Below the pieces are notes generated by a model that had not been told where the DNA came from, did no database searches, and saw nothing but the letters and a program-made list of their open reading frames with translations. Shown piece after piece: positions 1 to 10,246 of a stretch of 64,000 nt of DNA (the stretch's first letter is position 1; every line of letters begins with the position of its first letter). A program made the translations under genes and the position numbers. This DNA is from Homarus americanus (Eukaryota > Arthropoda > Malacostraca > Decapoda > Nephropidae), in assembly GCF_018991925.1 (NCBI RefSeq), contig NW_024737068.1, positions 5,047,404-5,111,403 on the forward strand, read 5' to 3'.

Positions 1-266
1 GATAGGACTCGGAGCAACGGATTCAAGTTGGATAAGTTTAGGTTTAGGAGAGAGATAGGAAGAAACTGGATCACAAATAGGGTGGTGGACAAGCGGAACA
101 AGCTTAGCAACTTTGTAGTAAGTGCGGGAACTCTGGAAAGTTTCAAAAGGAGGCTAGATAGATTCATGGATGATAGAGAGTGGTAGTAACTCTCGACAGG
201 AGCTGCCATGCACAGGCCAACCGGCCTATTGCAGACTCCTTATTTTCTTATGTTCTTATGTTCTCA
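1..266 (+). mobile_element. 3' end of a CR1/L2-like LINE, cut by the window edge
   Basis: Bases 1-184 encode the last ~60 residues of a LINE ORF2, including VVDKRNKLSNF and ending RLDRFMDDREW before a TAG stop. A ~60-base 3' UTR follows, then a short tail built on TTCTTATG. The stretch is nearly identical to 2249-2510, so both are copies of one family. The octamer tail resembles the octamer 3' ends known for CR1 elements, which is why I place it in the CR1/L2 group. The 5' part lies outside the window, so its full length and integrity cannot be judged. Confidence 0.85.
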
Positions 267-1010
267 TCCAGTGACGGTGGTGGGGAGTGTGTGGCGGACC
301 CTGGGTGTGTGAGATCCGCGTCAGGTCTACATTCACCACCGAGCACTGATTGTCACTCTCTGACAGTTGTATCTTTCTTTCGCGTTGAAATTGCCACTTT
401 TGTATATCAGTTGTGGGTTGATCGTGATTCTTTGCACTATATGTTAGGGGGCAAATGTTGATAAATCAAGGTGGGGAGGAAATGACGAAGGGGAAGTCCC
501 GACAGACCAGGCTGGCAGCTGTCTCCATGGTTTAAAAGACCCCGGCCGCCTTAGTAGAGCAGCGCCGAGTACAATACGTCCTCACCCCAGAAGCTGAAGA
601 TGATGTGTGTATGTGTGTGTGTTCCTTATTTATTTCCACAGTTTTGATTACAAAGAGTTGAAATTTAGTAGGGAGGTGCGGGTGGTGTAGGGGCTAATCG
701 TTATGCACACTCTTCTGCTCCCTCCCCTCCCCTCAACCTAGGTATCGACCGTTCTTTTGTCATAGGTAGATTTTGTGTTTTATCATAATTTACATTGTAT
801 GAATATCACACAACATTGGTTTTATTTGATTCTGTGTTTACTGACGTCTTGCACTGATTTCATGTATAGTACACCTGAGTTCTTACGCCTCGTGTGGTTT
901 TGTTGTGTAGTTTGCTTCATGATGGGGATAAACTACTCCGAAACTATAGCGATGAAATAAACAAATTGAATTTCCAAGTATTGGTTTTATTGTTCACCAT
1001 AACACTCAGC

Positions 1011-1012
<2 letters not shown>
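267..1012. other. No recognisable gene
   Basis: I see no coding or RNA gene here. A locally GC-richer patch at 480-600 contains TTTAAAAG near 531, but nothing downstream looks like an exon. A short GT-rich run lies at 601-622. Confidence 0.6.

Positions 1013-1083
<71 letters not shown>
1013..1083. repeat. (AC)n microsatellite
   Basis: About 35 uninterrupted AC dinucleotides on the plus strand. The apparent His-Thr peptide across it is an artefact of the repeat. Confidence 0.97.
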
Positions 1084-1086
<3 letters not shown>

Positions 1087-1699
1087 AAGAACTCTTAGAT
1101 ATGGGTACAACAGCGTGTAACCAATATAATATACATACTGTACAATTTAGAGTAAGTAGTTAATAACTTACAACCATGGTTATACTTCTTAGCGATAGAC
1201 CAAACACCCGGCTGCAGTCGAAAGGATGTTTCTTCTTGTCCGAGTGTCGCAGTATGATGCAACCCTCACTGTAAGTAGTAGGTAATTCTTTAAAACACTG
1301 AATAGGTTGCTCATTTGTGGTAAATGGATACTTTGCTCTACACTTGCAATGCGTCAAGTATGTTAGATAGTTAGTTAAGTAATATATAGATAATTGCACC
1401 GCCAGTTAAGAGTGATTCATTGGTCAAAGGGATCATTTACCAGCCGGTTGTTTATACACGTAATGCAAACACCGCTGATTGTAGAGTTGCTTGACATTCC
1501 AACGAGACGACTACTTCCTCCTTTGAGAACCTTCTAGAAGTTTGACTCATAGACCGCTCTGGTGGCGAGTGCACGAATTACTATCTACGGGCGTGACACA
1601 GCCAAGCCCTCAGTCAGTCATGGACTGGACCACTTTTAGTAAAGATCTACACCTGGAACTTCATTACGAGCTTGACTAACACAAATGCCTGCCTCAGTA
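1084..1699. other. No recognisable gene
   Basis: Mixed-composition DNA without supportable coding, RNA or repeat content. It ends where the LINE copy at 1700 begins. Confidence 0.55.
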
Positions 1700-2510
1700 C
1701 AGGGGTGGTCTGAAAAATGGCAAATGAAATTCAACACCAGCAAGTGCAGTGTACTTAATATTGGAAGAACAAATACTGATAATGTATACAGCCTTAACAA
1801 CATCAACCTAGAGAAGTCGACTTGTGAAAGAGACCTAGGGGTACTTGTAAGACCGGACCTACGGCCTAGAAAACAGTGCGTTAATGTTCGAAATAAGGCA
1901 AACAGAGTATTGGATTTTATATCTAGAAGTGTAAGTAACAAGAGTGCAGAGGTCTTATTGCAACTATATCTTGCGCTAGTCAGGCCGCACCTCGATTATG
2001 CGGTTCAGTTCTGGTGCCCTTATTATAGAATGGATATAAATTCACTAGAGTCGGTGCAGCGAAGAATGACAAAAATGATTCCGAGACTTAGAAACCTTCC
2101 ATATCAGGATAGGTTAAAGAAACTTAACTTGCATTCCCTAAAAAGACGAAGAGTGCGGGGAGATATGATAGAAGTATTTAAGTGGGTGAAAGGAATCAAT
2201 AAATGGGATATAGATAAAGTGCTTATAATATCCGAGCAGGATAGGACTCGGAGCAACGGATTCAAGTTGGATAAGTTTAGGTTTAGGAGGGAGATAGGAA
2301 GAAACTGGTTCACAAGTAGGGTGGTGGACGAGTGGAACAAGCTTAGCAGCTTTGTAGTAAGTGCGGGAACTCTGAAAAGTTTCAAAAGGAGGCTAGATAG
2401 ATTCATGGATGATAGAGAGTGGTAGTAACTCTCGACAGGAGCTGCCATGCACAGGCCAACCGGCCTATTGCAGACTCCTTATTTTCTTATGTTCTTCTTA
2501 TGTTCTTATG
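1700..2510 (+). mobile_element. 5'-truncated CR1/L2-like LINE
   Basis: An open frame to the TAG at 2425 encodes the C-terminal third of a LINE reverse transcriptase. It begins at the conserved WSEKWQMKFNTSKC stretch, which lies downstream of the catalytic YxDD. It then runs through DLGVLV, LVRPHLDYAVQFWCPY and RRVRGDMIEVFK to FMDDREW. The catalytic palm and endonuclease are absent, so this is a dead 5' truncation, the usual product of incomplete target-primed reverse transcription. The 3' UTR ends in a TTCTTATG-type tail at 2483-2510. The remaining frame has no internal stop, suggesting a fairly young copy. The clade assignment rests on the motifs and tail only. Confidence 0.9.
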
Positions 2511-3158
2511 ACTCACAACGAGAACTCTTCAATAACAGATCACTTGGCCAGTCCAATTAGCTGTACAGTATTTAGACTTGTAAATATCACACAGTACATA
2601 TACACCAGTTTTGACTCTGATTATCCCCCTTTGTAAGATCATAATTATCGACAGTCTCAGGCATTCTACTGATATCAACAGGACTCTAAATAACTACACG
2701 CAAATAAATATTTAGTGAGACTGTATACTGACAAGTCTCACTCCTCACTGGCCTACAAGCCATAGGCCTACAAACGTTCACTATTAATAACTGTACTGTA
2801 GCCCTCTCTTCCCGTTGTCTCACCTTCACTCACTCACTCACTTGTTTGTCACATGTGTATATAAAAGTTGGAGGACAGTGAGATATATTTAGCTTGGACT
2901 GGATCACACATTATGTGTTTTGTACAGTTGGATCAGCAGAAGCCAGGTTTTAAAAGATGGACAGTCTGCGAGGAGGGTCCATCCTACACACACAACACAC
3001 TATTTTTTTTTTAGGAAGCTTCTTTTTACTGAGTGAACAACGGAGCTTAGTAACATGATCCTCCTGTTCATTTAAGTTCCCAGTGCAGAAATTTGATGAT
3101 GTTTACACTTTGCTTGCCTCCAACCCTGTGCAAATAAAGAAGTAAGGGGAAAGAACTC
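2511..3158. other. No recognisable gene
   Basis: No coding content seen. A canonical-looking TATAAAAG lies at 2859-2866, just after a short CACT repeat at 2828-2841. Without a recognisable downstream exon I do not call a promoter. Confidence 0.5.
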
Positions 3159-3690
3159 TTGAGATGTCTTCCTCTCTCCATCCCTCCACCTGCTGTCTTT
3201 CTCCCTCCTTCAATTAGTTGTCTTCCTCTCCCTCCCACCATCAAATGTTTCCCCCCCCCTCCCTTCCTCCATCAAACGTTTCCCTCCCTCCCTCCCACCA
3301 TCAAATATCTCCCTCCTTGGACCCAAAGCCGCCTTCCCTGCCTCTCCCTCCCTGCAATCCTCTGTACCCCCTCCCCTGTAATCCTCCCTGTCTCTATATC
3401 TAAGTCTCCTGCTACCTCCCTCCCTCTCTACCTCCCTCCCCCCCTCTCTCTACCTCCCTCCCCCTCTCACCTCCCCTCCCTCCCCCTCTCTCTCCCTCCC
3501 TCCCTCTCTTCTCCTGGCCAATTTTCGTCCTCTCAGCATAGGTATCTCCTCCTTCTCCATAGATCCTCCTTCTCTCTCTCCTCCTCCCCTCTCTCTCGTC
3601 CCTCTCTTCTTCTCCTCTCACTCTCTCTCTCCTTCCTCCCTAAGTCTTTTCAGCCCTCCACCAGATTTTTCTCTTCCTCCTTCAACACAC
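3159..3690. repeat. Pyrimidine-rich (CCT)n low-complexity tract
   Basis: The plus strand is almost entirely C and T, with CCCTCC, CTCTCT and CCATCAAA variants and few purines. Long homopyrimidine stretches can form triplex DNA. The open frames here (Pro, Leu and Ser on plus; Arg, Glu and Gly on minus) are compositional artefacts. Confidence 0.9.
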
Positions 3691-3699
3691 TTGAGTATA

Positions 3700-4170
3700 A
3701 CCCTCCTGCTTTTCACTACAAACCAGTTTCTCACTACACCAGTACTGCCTCTCACTACACCAGCTCCCTTACTACGCCTCTCCTATGCTCTCCCTAGTAC
3801 TGTACTGCCTACACCAGTACACACCAGTACTGCCTCCCTACACCAGTACTGTCTCCCTAGTACTGCCCTCTCCCCCCCCAGTACTGCCTCCTCCACTGCC
3901 TCTCCCACACCAGTACTACACCTTGCCCAACACCAATATTGCCTCTCCCTACACCAGTACTGCCTCTCACTACACCAGTACTGCCTCTCCCTACACCAGT
4001 ACTGCCTCTCCCTACACCAATACTGCCTCTCACTACACCAGTACTGCCTCTCACTACACCAGTACTGCCTCTCACTACACCAGTACTGCCTCTCCCTACA
4101 CCAGTACTACCTCTTGCCACACCAGTACTGCCTCTCCCTACACCAATATTGCCTCCCATTCTCACCTATA
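3700..4170. repeat. 21-bp tandem repeat
   Basis: Repeats of a 21-base unit with core CACTACACCAGTACTGCCTC. Units are regular from about 3940 to 4150 and degenerate upstream. Because 21 is divisible by three and the unit lacks stops, several frames stay open; these are not genes. Confidence 0.9.
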
Positions 4171-4309
4171 CGTTAACAGCTTCAGTTAAAACTTGAATTA
4201 TTGTGAAATTAAAAATATATGAATTTCTCCCATGTTGTGTAATGCTGGATACCCTTACCTATTGTTATCCTATTGGGTGTGATATTATGGGAGTTTTTAC
4301 AGTATATGA

Positions 4310-4575
4310 AATAGGTATTGAGATAGGGAGATTGAGGGAGGGTGAGGAAGGATGAGGTGAAGGTGAGGGAGGATGAGGGAGAGTGAAGGAAGTTGAAGGA
4401 GCATGAGGGAGGTTGAGGGGAAGGTGAGGGAGGATGAGGCAGGATAGGATAAGGAGGGATGAGGGAAGATGAGGGGAAGGTGAGGAAGGGTGAGGAAGGA
4501 TGAGGGAGGATGAAAGGAGGGTGAATGAGGATAGAAAAGGATGAGCGAAGGATGAGAGGGTGAAGGAGGATCAGG
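4310..4575. repeat. Purine-rich GGA/GATGAGG tract
   Basis: The plus strand is nearly all G and A, with a loose GATGAGGGAGG motif. It is the strand mirror of the pyrimidine tract at 3159-3690, with the 21-bp array between them. Confidence 0.85.
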
Positions 4576-4825
4576 TAGACTGTTCATTCCCCCTCAACAC
4601 AACCTCCACAACCTATACACCAGTTCAGTCATCATCCACACTTAACATTCAGTCCCTCCTGACAAACTCACTTCACGGGTCCCTTGAGATCACTTAACGA
4701 CGTCTTGCCAATCTCACGTCGTTGTGACTCCCGTAAACTGACTATCTCTCAGCTGGGTGAGGGGGGAGATATGTGTCTAAAGGGAATATGAAGAGGGTCT
4801 TATGTTTTTTATTTTTTATTCTGAA

Positions 4826-4913
4826 GGTGTGACGCAGGTGTGACGCAGGTGTGACGCAGGTATGGCGCAGGTGTGACGCAGGTGTGACGCAGGTATGGCG
4901 CAGGTGTGACGCA
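4826..4913. repeat. 11-bp tandem repeat, 8 units
   Basis: Eight 11-base units: six of GGTGTGACGCA (A) and two of GGTATGGCGCA (B), ordered A A A B A A B A. The repeated AAB block suggests duplication of a 33-base segment. Confidence 0.93.
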
Positions 4914-5120
4914 GGTGATGAGGTGTTGACCTTGTACCTGTAGGCGTTGAAGGCCTTCTTGCCTAATTAAATACACCTGCTTCTTAATGGTATTATTTTC
5001 GCGTCAGCTTTTCTTTACTTCTTGCCAACAACAATACAATGAAAATAAATACACAAACAGCATTGATTGATCGGAAATTTGCCATACTGAGTAGAGTAAA
5101 CTGTCTACATGATTCCTTCA

Positions 5121-5222
<102 letters not shown>

Positions 5223-5636
5223 GAAAGATCAGCCCAAAACTTCCTTAAAATCTGGGAAAACTTTTATCGTACTAAAAAAAAATATAAGGAAAATAAGTTA
5301 ATAGCAAACATGTATATTCGTATTATACCTACTTATTCACATTAAAATATCAAAACACCACAAAGATACACCAACATGGCCTGATAGAAGCTTCATCAAA
5401 CCCTCGTCACTCTCCCTCCCTGACTGTCAACACTCACACAATTTTTATCTGAAACAACAAATAACTCTTCCTTTATCTCTGAGTCACACCTGCGTCTCTC
5501 TGTGTGGTGATTTACAGGTGATTTTATCTTATACTGTCAATTAGGTGGTTGATGGACTGTTATACTATAGTGATTGATATTATGGGCCATTAATACAAAT
5601 TCCCTGACAGTCTTATCTTAATGCACACTTGATAAA

Positions 5637-5670
5637 CTAATAAATAAATAAATAAATAAATAAATAAAAA
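5637..5670. repeat. (TAAA)n microsatellite
   Basis: About eight TAAA units in an AT-rich region. Confidence 0.93.
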
Positions 5671-5763
5671 ACCAAAAGAGCCCCCAAAAAAGGTTAACTA
5701 ATGGGTATACTAATTTGCATATTGTTTTTATTATAGTATTTATTTTATATGTAAAGTTATTTA

Positions 5764-5837
5764 GTTAGGTTAGGTTAGGTTAGGTAAGAATGAATTAGAT
5801 TAGATTAGGTTAGGTTAGGTTAAGTTAGGTTAGATTA
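5764..5837 (+). repeat. Interstitial (TTAGG)n telomere-like repeat
   Basis: Two blocks of GGTTA pentamers (5764-5785 and about 5806-5836) separated by degenerate units. TTAGG is the ancestral arthropod telomere repeat. The short, decayed form indicates an internal remnant, not a chromosome end. Confidence 0.85.
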
Positions 5838-7570
5838 TTCACACATAGTCCATCCTACAGACCTTTGAAATCGACAATTCATTTTACATCCATGTTTCAT
5901 ACTGCTTACTGTAGGCTTATTCCCGTTCATCCCAGATAATGCTCCCTGACACAACACTGCCTCTCTATCACCTTACGTCTTTCTCTTACACTTTAAGGGA
6001 GAGATAATCTACCAACCACTTGTGTACTGGGTTCACTCTCTGCTGAATAAAATCATCTAGCCTCTCCGTAGTGGGTTAAGCTTAAAGTCCCTGTTTATTA
6101 CCTTCACGATTACACTATGTTATGTCTCTAAACCACCTCATGTTATATTGAGGTCATACGGTCAATCACATGTTGTTTACAGTTAATATAATATCAATTC
6201 ATTCGTTATTTTTCTAACTCATTTTATCGTTCTGGTACGGTTTTACCCTAAAATTTGGGTTCCTTCAGAGATATAAGTGAACTTGCTCCACGGACCGGCG
6301 GCGCCTCCTGAGTGGCAATCCCATTTTTCAGGCCAATTTCTTCGCTCTTTGTGTGGGCGAGAAGTTGGTGAAGAGGTCGGAGTCCAGTTTCTGCTGTGCT
6401 GCTCACTTCCTCATGCTGAGTTTTGGTGTCCAAATAAGCGTGCACTTTAGCTGTGATTGGTCCAGATGGTTCACTATATCTTACACCTCAGCTATGATTG
6501 GTCCTTAGGTTTCACTATCGCCTCTGTCATGCACCAGAATCAAGGTTATCACAAATATTACATCTAGAATTATAATAAAGAAGGAGACACCCAATATACT
6601 ATTACCAAAACAGCACCACGGAAGACACACTTAACACACTTAATAAACATTCCTCCACAAGTTTGATTTTATTGTGTATTAAGTATTAAGTAACAAATTT
6701 TTGTTTTTAAGATGCAGTTTATATTTTTTGTTTGTTAAGGAGTACGGAATTTTTAGACGCTCTTCCCTGGTAGGCGAAGAGCGTTATGTTTTGTCTTCTT
6801 ATTTTTGTTATTTGTGTTATGCTTTTAAAGGATTTTTATGTCTCATCATACTTGGTTCTGACTTATTTACTTGTTTACTGAGGTTGATCATCATGTTTGG
6901 TAAAGCTGAAGATCACACGATGTAAACAGAGACAAGTTTGGTGGTGAAGTCTCGTCTCCTCGTTCCACTCAACAACCAGCACATGTTTTAGAGCCTTTAA
7001 AGTGTGAGGTCCACCTTCCTTGTTTACTTGAGTCGGGTGAAATGCTTGTGGTCAAGTCCTTTACCAACTAAATCGTGTCTGCCTGATGTTTTAAACTCAT
7101 TTTCTTCAAGTTCAGGGCCAATACTTCAGTTAATGGGTTGTGGGTGCTTGTTAGAGACATAATGGAGAGAAGGATATAGGGAGAAGCTTCACTGACTGCT
7201 GAGGGTAAAGTTCAAGAGGTAACTTATGTTTAGCTAACACGAACACACTCAGTCATTCCCATTGTTGGAAGTAATGACCTCTGAGAGTCCTTTTAAAACA
7301 ATTATACACTAACTTTTCCAAATTATTATTAATACAGTCAATACTTGCACAGTCAATCTCTACCATGCTAGAAGTGACACAGTAACTACGGCCATGTTAA
7401 CAGTGACAGTTAACATCTCCCTCCATATTAAAACTCTCACTACGCCGTCTTGACCACAGAAAACTCACTCTGTCTACTCACTTTCACTACCTTTCGCTGT
7501 CATTCAGGAACAAAACTGACTTTGCAGAGCCTATTGTGAGTCGTGTAGTGGCAGTGCTTCAACAGTGAAA
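5838..7570. other. No recognisable gene (1.7 kb)
   Basis: AT-rich DNA with no supportable exon or element. A 65-codon minus-strand frame at 6248-6445 lies in locally GC-richer sequence but matches nothing I recognise and has no evident splice context. Confidence 0.5.
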
Positions 7571-7757
7571 GTTGTGAGTCGTGTGGGTCGTGGTTCTCAT
7601 AACACTGAGTTGTGTGAGAGAAGATGAGTTGTGAGTCGTGTGGGTCGTGGTTCTCATAACACTGAGTTGTGTGAGAGAAGATGAGTTGTGAGTCGTGTGG
7701 GTCGTGGTTCTCATAACACTGAGTTGTGTGAGAGAAGATGAGTTGTGAGTCGTGTGG
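7571..7757. repeat. 57-bp tandem repeat, 3.3 units
   Basis: Units start at 7571, 7628, 7685 and 7742 (partial), each opening GTTGTGAGTCGTGTGG. Units two and three look identical over their full length, so the expansion is recent. Confidence 0.93.
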
Positions 7758-7774
7758 CAGAAGTCTTTTAAAGA

Positions 7775-7775
<1 letters not shown>

Positions 7776-7804
<29 letters not shown>
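7776..7804. repeat. (GT)n microsatellite, LINE target
   Basis: About 14 GT units ending exactly where the (TAA)n tail of the minus-strand LINE fragment begins. Confidence 0.95.
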
Positions 7805-7808
<4 letters not shown>

Positions 7809-7975
7809 ATAATTATAATAATAATAATTAACGGTTTATTAAAAAAGTTCGGCAGCCCGAAGGCTGAAAATATACATTATAAGAAAAAAAGACTTATTAC
7901 ATCCAAAGACATGGGGTGGGTGGGTCGCTTAACAAAAGCTTTCATTACTAAAAGGAAAAGGAACATGAATTGAAT
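7805..7975 (-). mobile_element. LINE 3' UTR fragment in (AC)n, copy 3
   Basis: Read on the minus strand, this fragment has a CAGCC/GGCTG hairpin (7853-7866), an AATAAA (reverse complement at 7835-7840), an AACCGTTA box and a (TTA/ATT)n tail abutting (AC)n. The copies at 23174-23656 and 23666-25797 show the same order of parts. Only 3' UTR is left; the upstream end is not clear and may lie anywhere from 7900 to 7990. Confidence 0.75.
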
Positions 7976-8036
7976 ATACAAATTATTATAGTTTACAGAT
8001 GATGGCCCGGGCTCGACTCTTGCCATACTGTGTGAG

Positions 8037-8214
8037 GTCATGTAGGTCACGTGGTGTAGTGACTCCTCCATAGGTGTTGGCATGAAGGACCACACGTAGT
8101 TATGGAGACACCAGGTGGTGTGGTGTTCACGTGGTCTAGTAACTCGTCCTTGGCTAATGCCATTAAGGACCTCACGTAGTCATGGAGACACCGAGTGGTG
8201 TGGTGTTCACGTGG
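8037..8214. repeat. 80-bp tandem repeat, left half
   Basis: Two 80-base units start at 8051 and 8131 with GTGGTGTAGTGACTC-like sequence and end GGTGTTCAC; a partial unit precedes them. The array resumes at 9232 in the same register after the inserted element. Confidence 0.9.
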
Positions 8215-8494
8215 AATGCAGGAAAAAATGGCACAGGAAAAAATGGCAATAGGAAAATATGGCACTGGAAAAAAAGGCATAATCATCAGACTAGGAAAAA
8301 CTGGCACATAAATTTTTATTGATATGTTTTCACTAAAATTTTATAACTTTTGTTACTGAAACTTACTTAGAGTTATATCAACGTCATAACATAAAACATT
8401 TATTACCTTTAACTAAAACATTCTACCATATGTTAGTGAAAACTCGTACATAAATGAATTACATAATTAAGAATGTCACATTGCATATAATTGT

Positions 8495-8737
8495 TTAAGA
8501 TTTCCAACGAATGTTATAGCCAGCGCCTTGCAGAAACTCTTGGACTGACTTGCGACCAGTTTGGCGGTCCTGGCAGAGGGTCTTCAGCCTTGTCTGGAGG
8601 TTCTTGTAAACAAGTTTTTGGCGCTTCCTGGGTGGCTCACCACGAGATTCTTTGATAATGTGAGATAATACAACAGCGTGGTCAGCTTGGATCCACTGGA
8701 TGGAATGCCAGATAGTTGGGTGGCTGTGCCCAACCAA
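8495..8737 (-). pseudogene. MULE-type transposase C-terminal remnant
   Basis: An 80-residue minus-strand frame contains HPTIWHSIQW, then RKRQKLVYKNLQTRLKTLC, and ends EFLQGAGYNI before a stop. This resembles the C-terminal tail of MULE-family transposases in arthropod genomes: an HP-x-IW helix followed by a basic LQxRLxxLC segment. The DDE catalytic domain and DNA-binding part are missing, so it cannot be active. The open frame starts at a non-ATG codon and is only the surviving piece. Position and orientation inside the inverted repeats support the assignment. It comes from motif memory without a search, so another DDE family is possible. Confidence 0.5.
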
Positions 8738-8756
8738 CCTGGTAGTAGAGGAAGTA

Positions 8757-9115
8757 AAGAAAGCTTTGAAAGGAATGAGTGTTAGTTACAAGACTAGCGA
8801 GGTCATCCTAAAACTATATCTTAAGCTTGTGAGACCTCACTTAGATTACGCAGTTCAGTTCTGGTCACCGTACTAGAGAATGAATATAGAATCCCTTGAA
8901 AGAATTCAGAGAAGGATGACAAGACTAACCCCGGACATTAGGAACCTTGAGTACAGAGACATGTTAAAGCATCTTCATCTGCACTCCCTCGAGAGACGTA
9001 GAGTGAGGGGCGATATGATCTAGGTGTATAAATGAAAGTCTGCTAAACAAAGGTGATAAAACAAGTTACCAAAGGATCATCATTAACTCTAATACGCTTC
9101 AAACATAGGCTCGTT
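8757..9115 (+). mobile_element. CR1/L2-like LINE fragment inside the MULE-like element
   Basis: The sequence parallels 12671-13145 of the large LINE, with KLVRPHLDYAVQFWSPY-like coding, then an ERIQRRMTRL stretch and RRRVRGDMI. An in-frame TAG replaces part of the conserved SPY region and another stop follows GDMI. About 110 bases present at 12980-13095 are missing here. There is no 3' tail, so both ends are truncated. Confidence 0.75.
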
Positions 9116-9231
9116 AGCTCGTTTGTGGTTCGTGAGCTCGAAGTGAAATTTGTTGTGCCATTTTTTCCGAGTATGAAAATTGTGCCATATTTTCCTGTGC
9201 CATTTTTTCCGGTGCCATATTTTCCGAGTAC

Positions 9232-9400
9232 TGTTCACGTGGTGTAGTGACTCGTTCTCTGGTGTTGAAATGAAGGACCTCATGTAGTCATGGAGACACC
9301 GAGTGGTGTGGTATTCACGTGGTGTAGCGACTCGTCCTCGAGTGTTGATATGAAGGACCTCCGTGGTCATGGAGACACTGGATGGTGTGGGGGTAATGTC
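9232..9400. repeat. 80-bp tandem repeat, right half
   Basis: Two further 80-base units start at 9239 and 9319, continuing the array at 8037-8214 after the inserted element. The last unit decays toward 9400. Confidence 0.9.
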
Positions 9401-9645
9401 ACAGTACCTCACTCTCTGCAAAGTGATGTTGTGTTATCTCGTCGTCAGGTGTAAGGCCGACCCACTGCTCCTTCAGGGTGGACTGATTAACACCATCAGG
9501 GGTGCTGTCTCACTGGTGGGTCACGGCTCTCACTGGTACTGTCTAGTGCTGAATTCACTGGCCTAAGCACTGTTCATCACTGTTCAACACCGATCCCACC
9601 TTTTTCCGGAACAAAATTGTCACTTTTGACGGGATTATGTTGATA

Positions 9646-9825
9646 TCTCTGTGGTAATTCCCTCACAGATGGTGTTATGAGGGGCCTGATGTGGTGTAGT
9701 AATTCCCTCACAGATGGTGTTATGAGGGGCCTCACGTGGTGTAGTAATTCCCTCACAGATGGTGTTATGAGGGGCCTCACGTGGTGTAGTAATTCCCTCA
9801 CAGATGGTGTTATGAGGAACTTCAC
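9646..9825. repeat. 45-bp tandem repeat, 4 units
   Basis: Units begin about 9646, then 9691, 9736 and 9781 with GTGGTGTAGTAATTCCCTC. The GTGGTGTAGT start and CCTCACG end are shared with the 80-bp repeats, suggesting common origin. Confidence 0.92.
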
Positions 9826-9849
9826 ATGATGCTGTAGCAACTCACTCAC

Positions 9850-10210
9850 TCAAGTGAGTGAGGTGTGGTTCCAGGCCTCCTTATCGTGGACGAATTAACA
9901 CAAAGCTGGTGTTGTTGAGTCTCAGGGGCAGTTATCATTGGGTTGCCTGGGACCTCACTGTGTGAAGGTTAACTTGGGTACCACTCAGCTGTTGAGTTGT
10001 TTTTCACTGACCTAAGCACTGTTCACCACTATTCAACACTGGTTTCATTCCTTTCCTAAATGAAATAGTAACTTCTGGCGAGAACTTGTCGATGTTCGGG
10101 TGGAGAGGAGGGGTTCAGGGGAGGGGGTTGGTATGGCCAACATAACAATTGACCTGGCTGCTGCTAGAGCTGCGCCAGGTACTTCTTGACCCTTCGGTGG
10201 CCAAGGATAT
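9850..10210. other. No recognisable gene
   Basis: No coding content seen. A short GT run at 10210-10223 lies just upstream of the LINE. Confidence 0.5.
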
Positions 10211-10246
10211 GTGTGTGTGTGTGTCTTTAAACTGCTAAGAGAACAT

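Larger units (their letters stand above)
8215..9231 (-). mobile_element. MULE-like DNA transposon remnant with long terminal inverted repeats
   Basis: Ends at 8217-8306 and 9151-9231 are inverted copies of each other, each made of subrepeats close to GGAAAAAATGGCACA. The element is flanked by the same 11 bases, TGTTCACGTGG (8204-8214 and 9232-9242), and splits the 80-bp array, so the empty site can be inferred. Inside are a decayed minus-strand transposase C-terminus (8495-8737) and a plus-strand LINE fragment (8757-9115). Long inverted ends and 8-11 bp duplications fit Mutator-like elements. The outermost bases do not pair perfectly, so the exact ends are uncertain by a few bases. Confidence 0.65.

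Noticed and set aside
2859..2866. TATAAAAG as a core promoter
   Set aside because: No initiator at the right distance and no recognisable exon downstream; one such match is expected by chance in AT-rich DNA.
6248..6445. 65-codon minus-strand frame in a GC-richer patch
   Set aside because: No motif, no convincing splice signals and no neighbouring exon.
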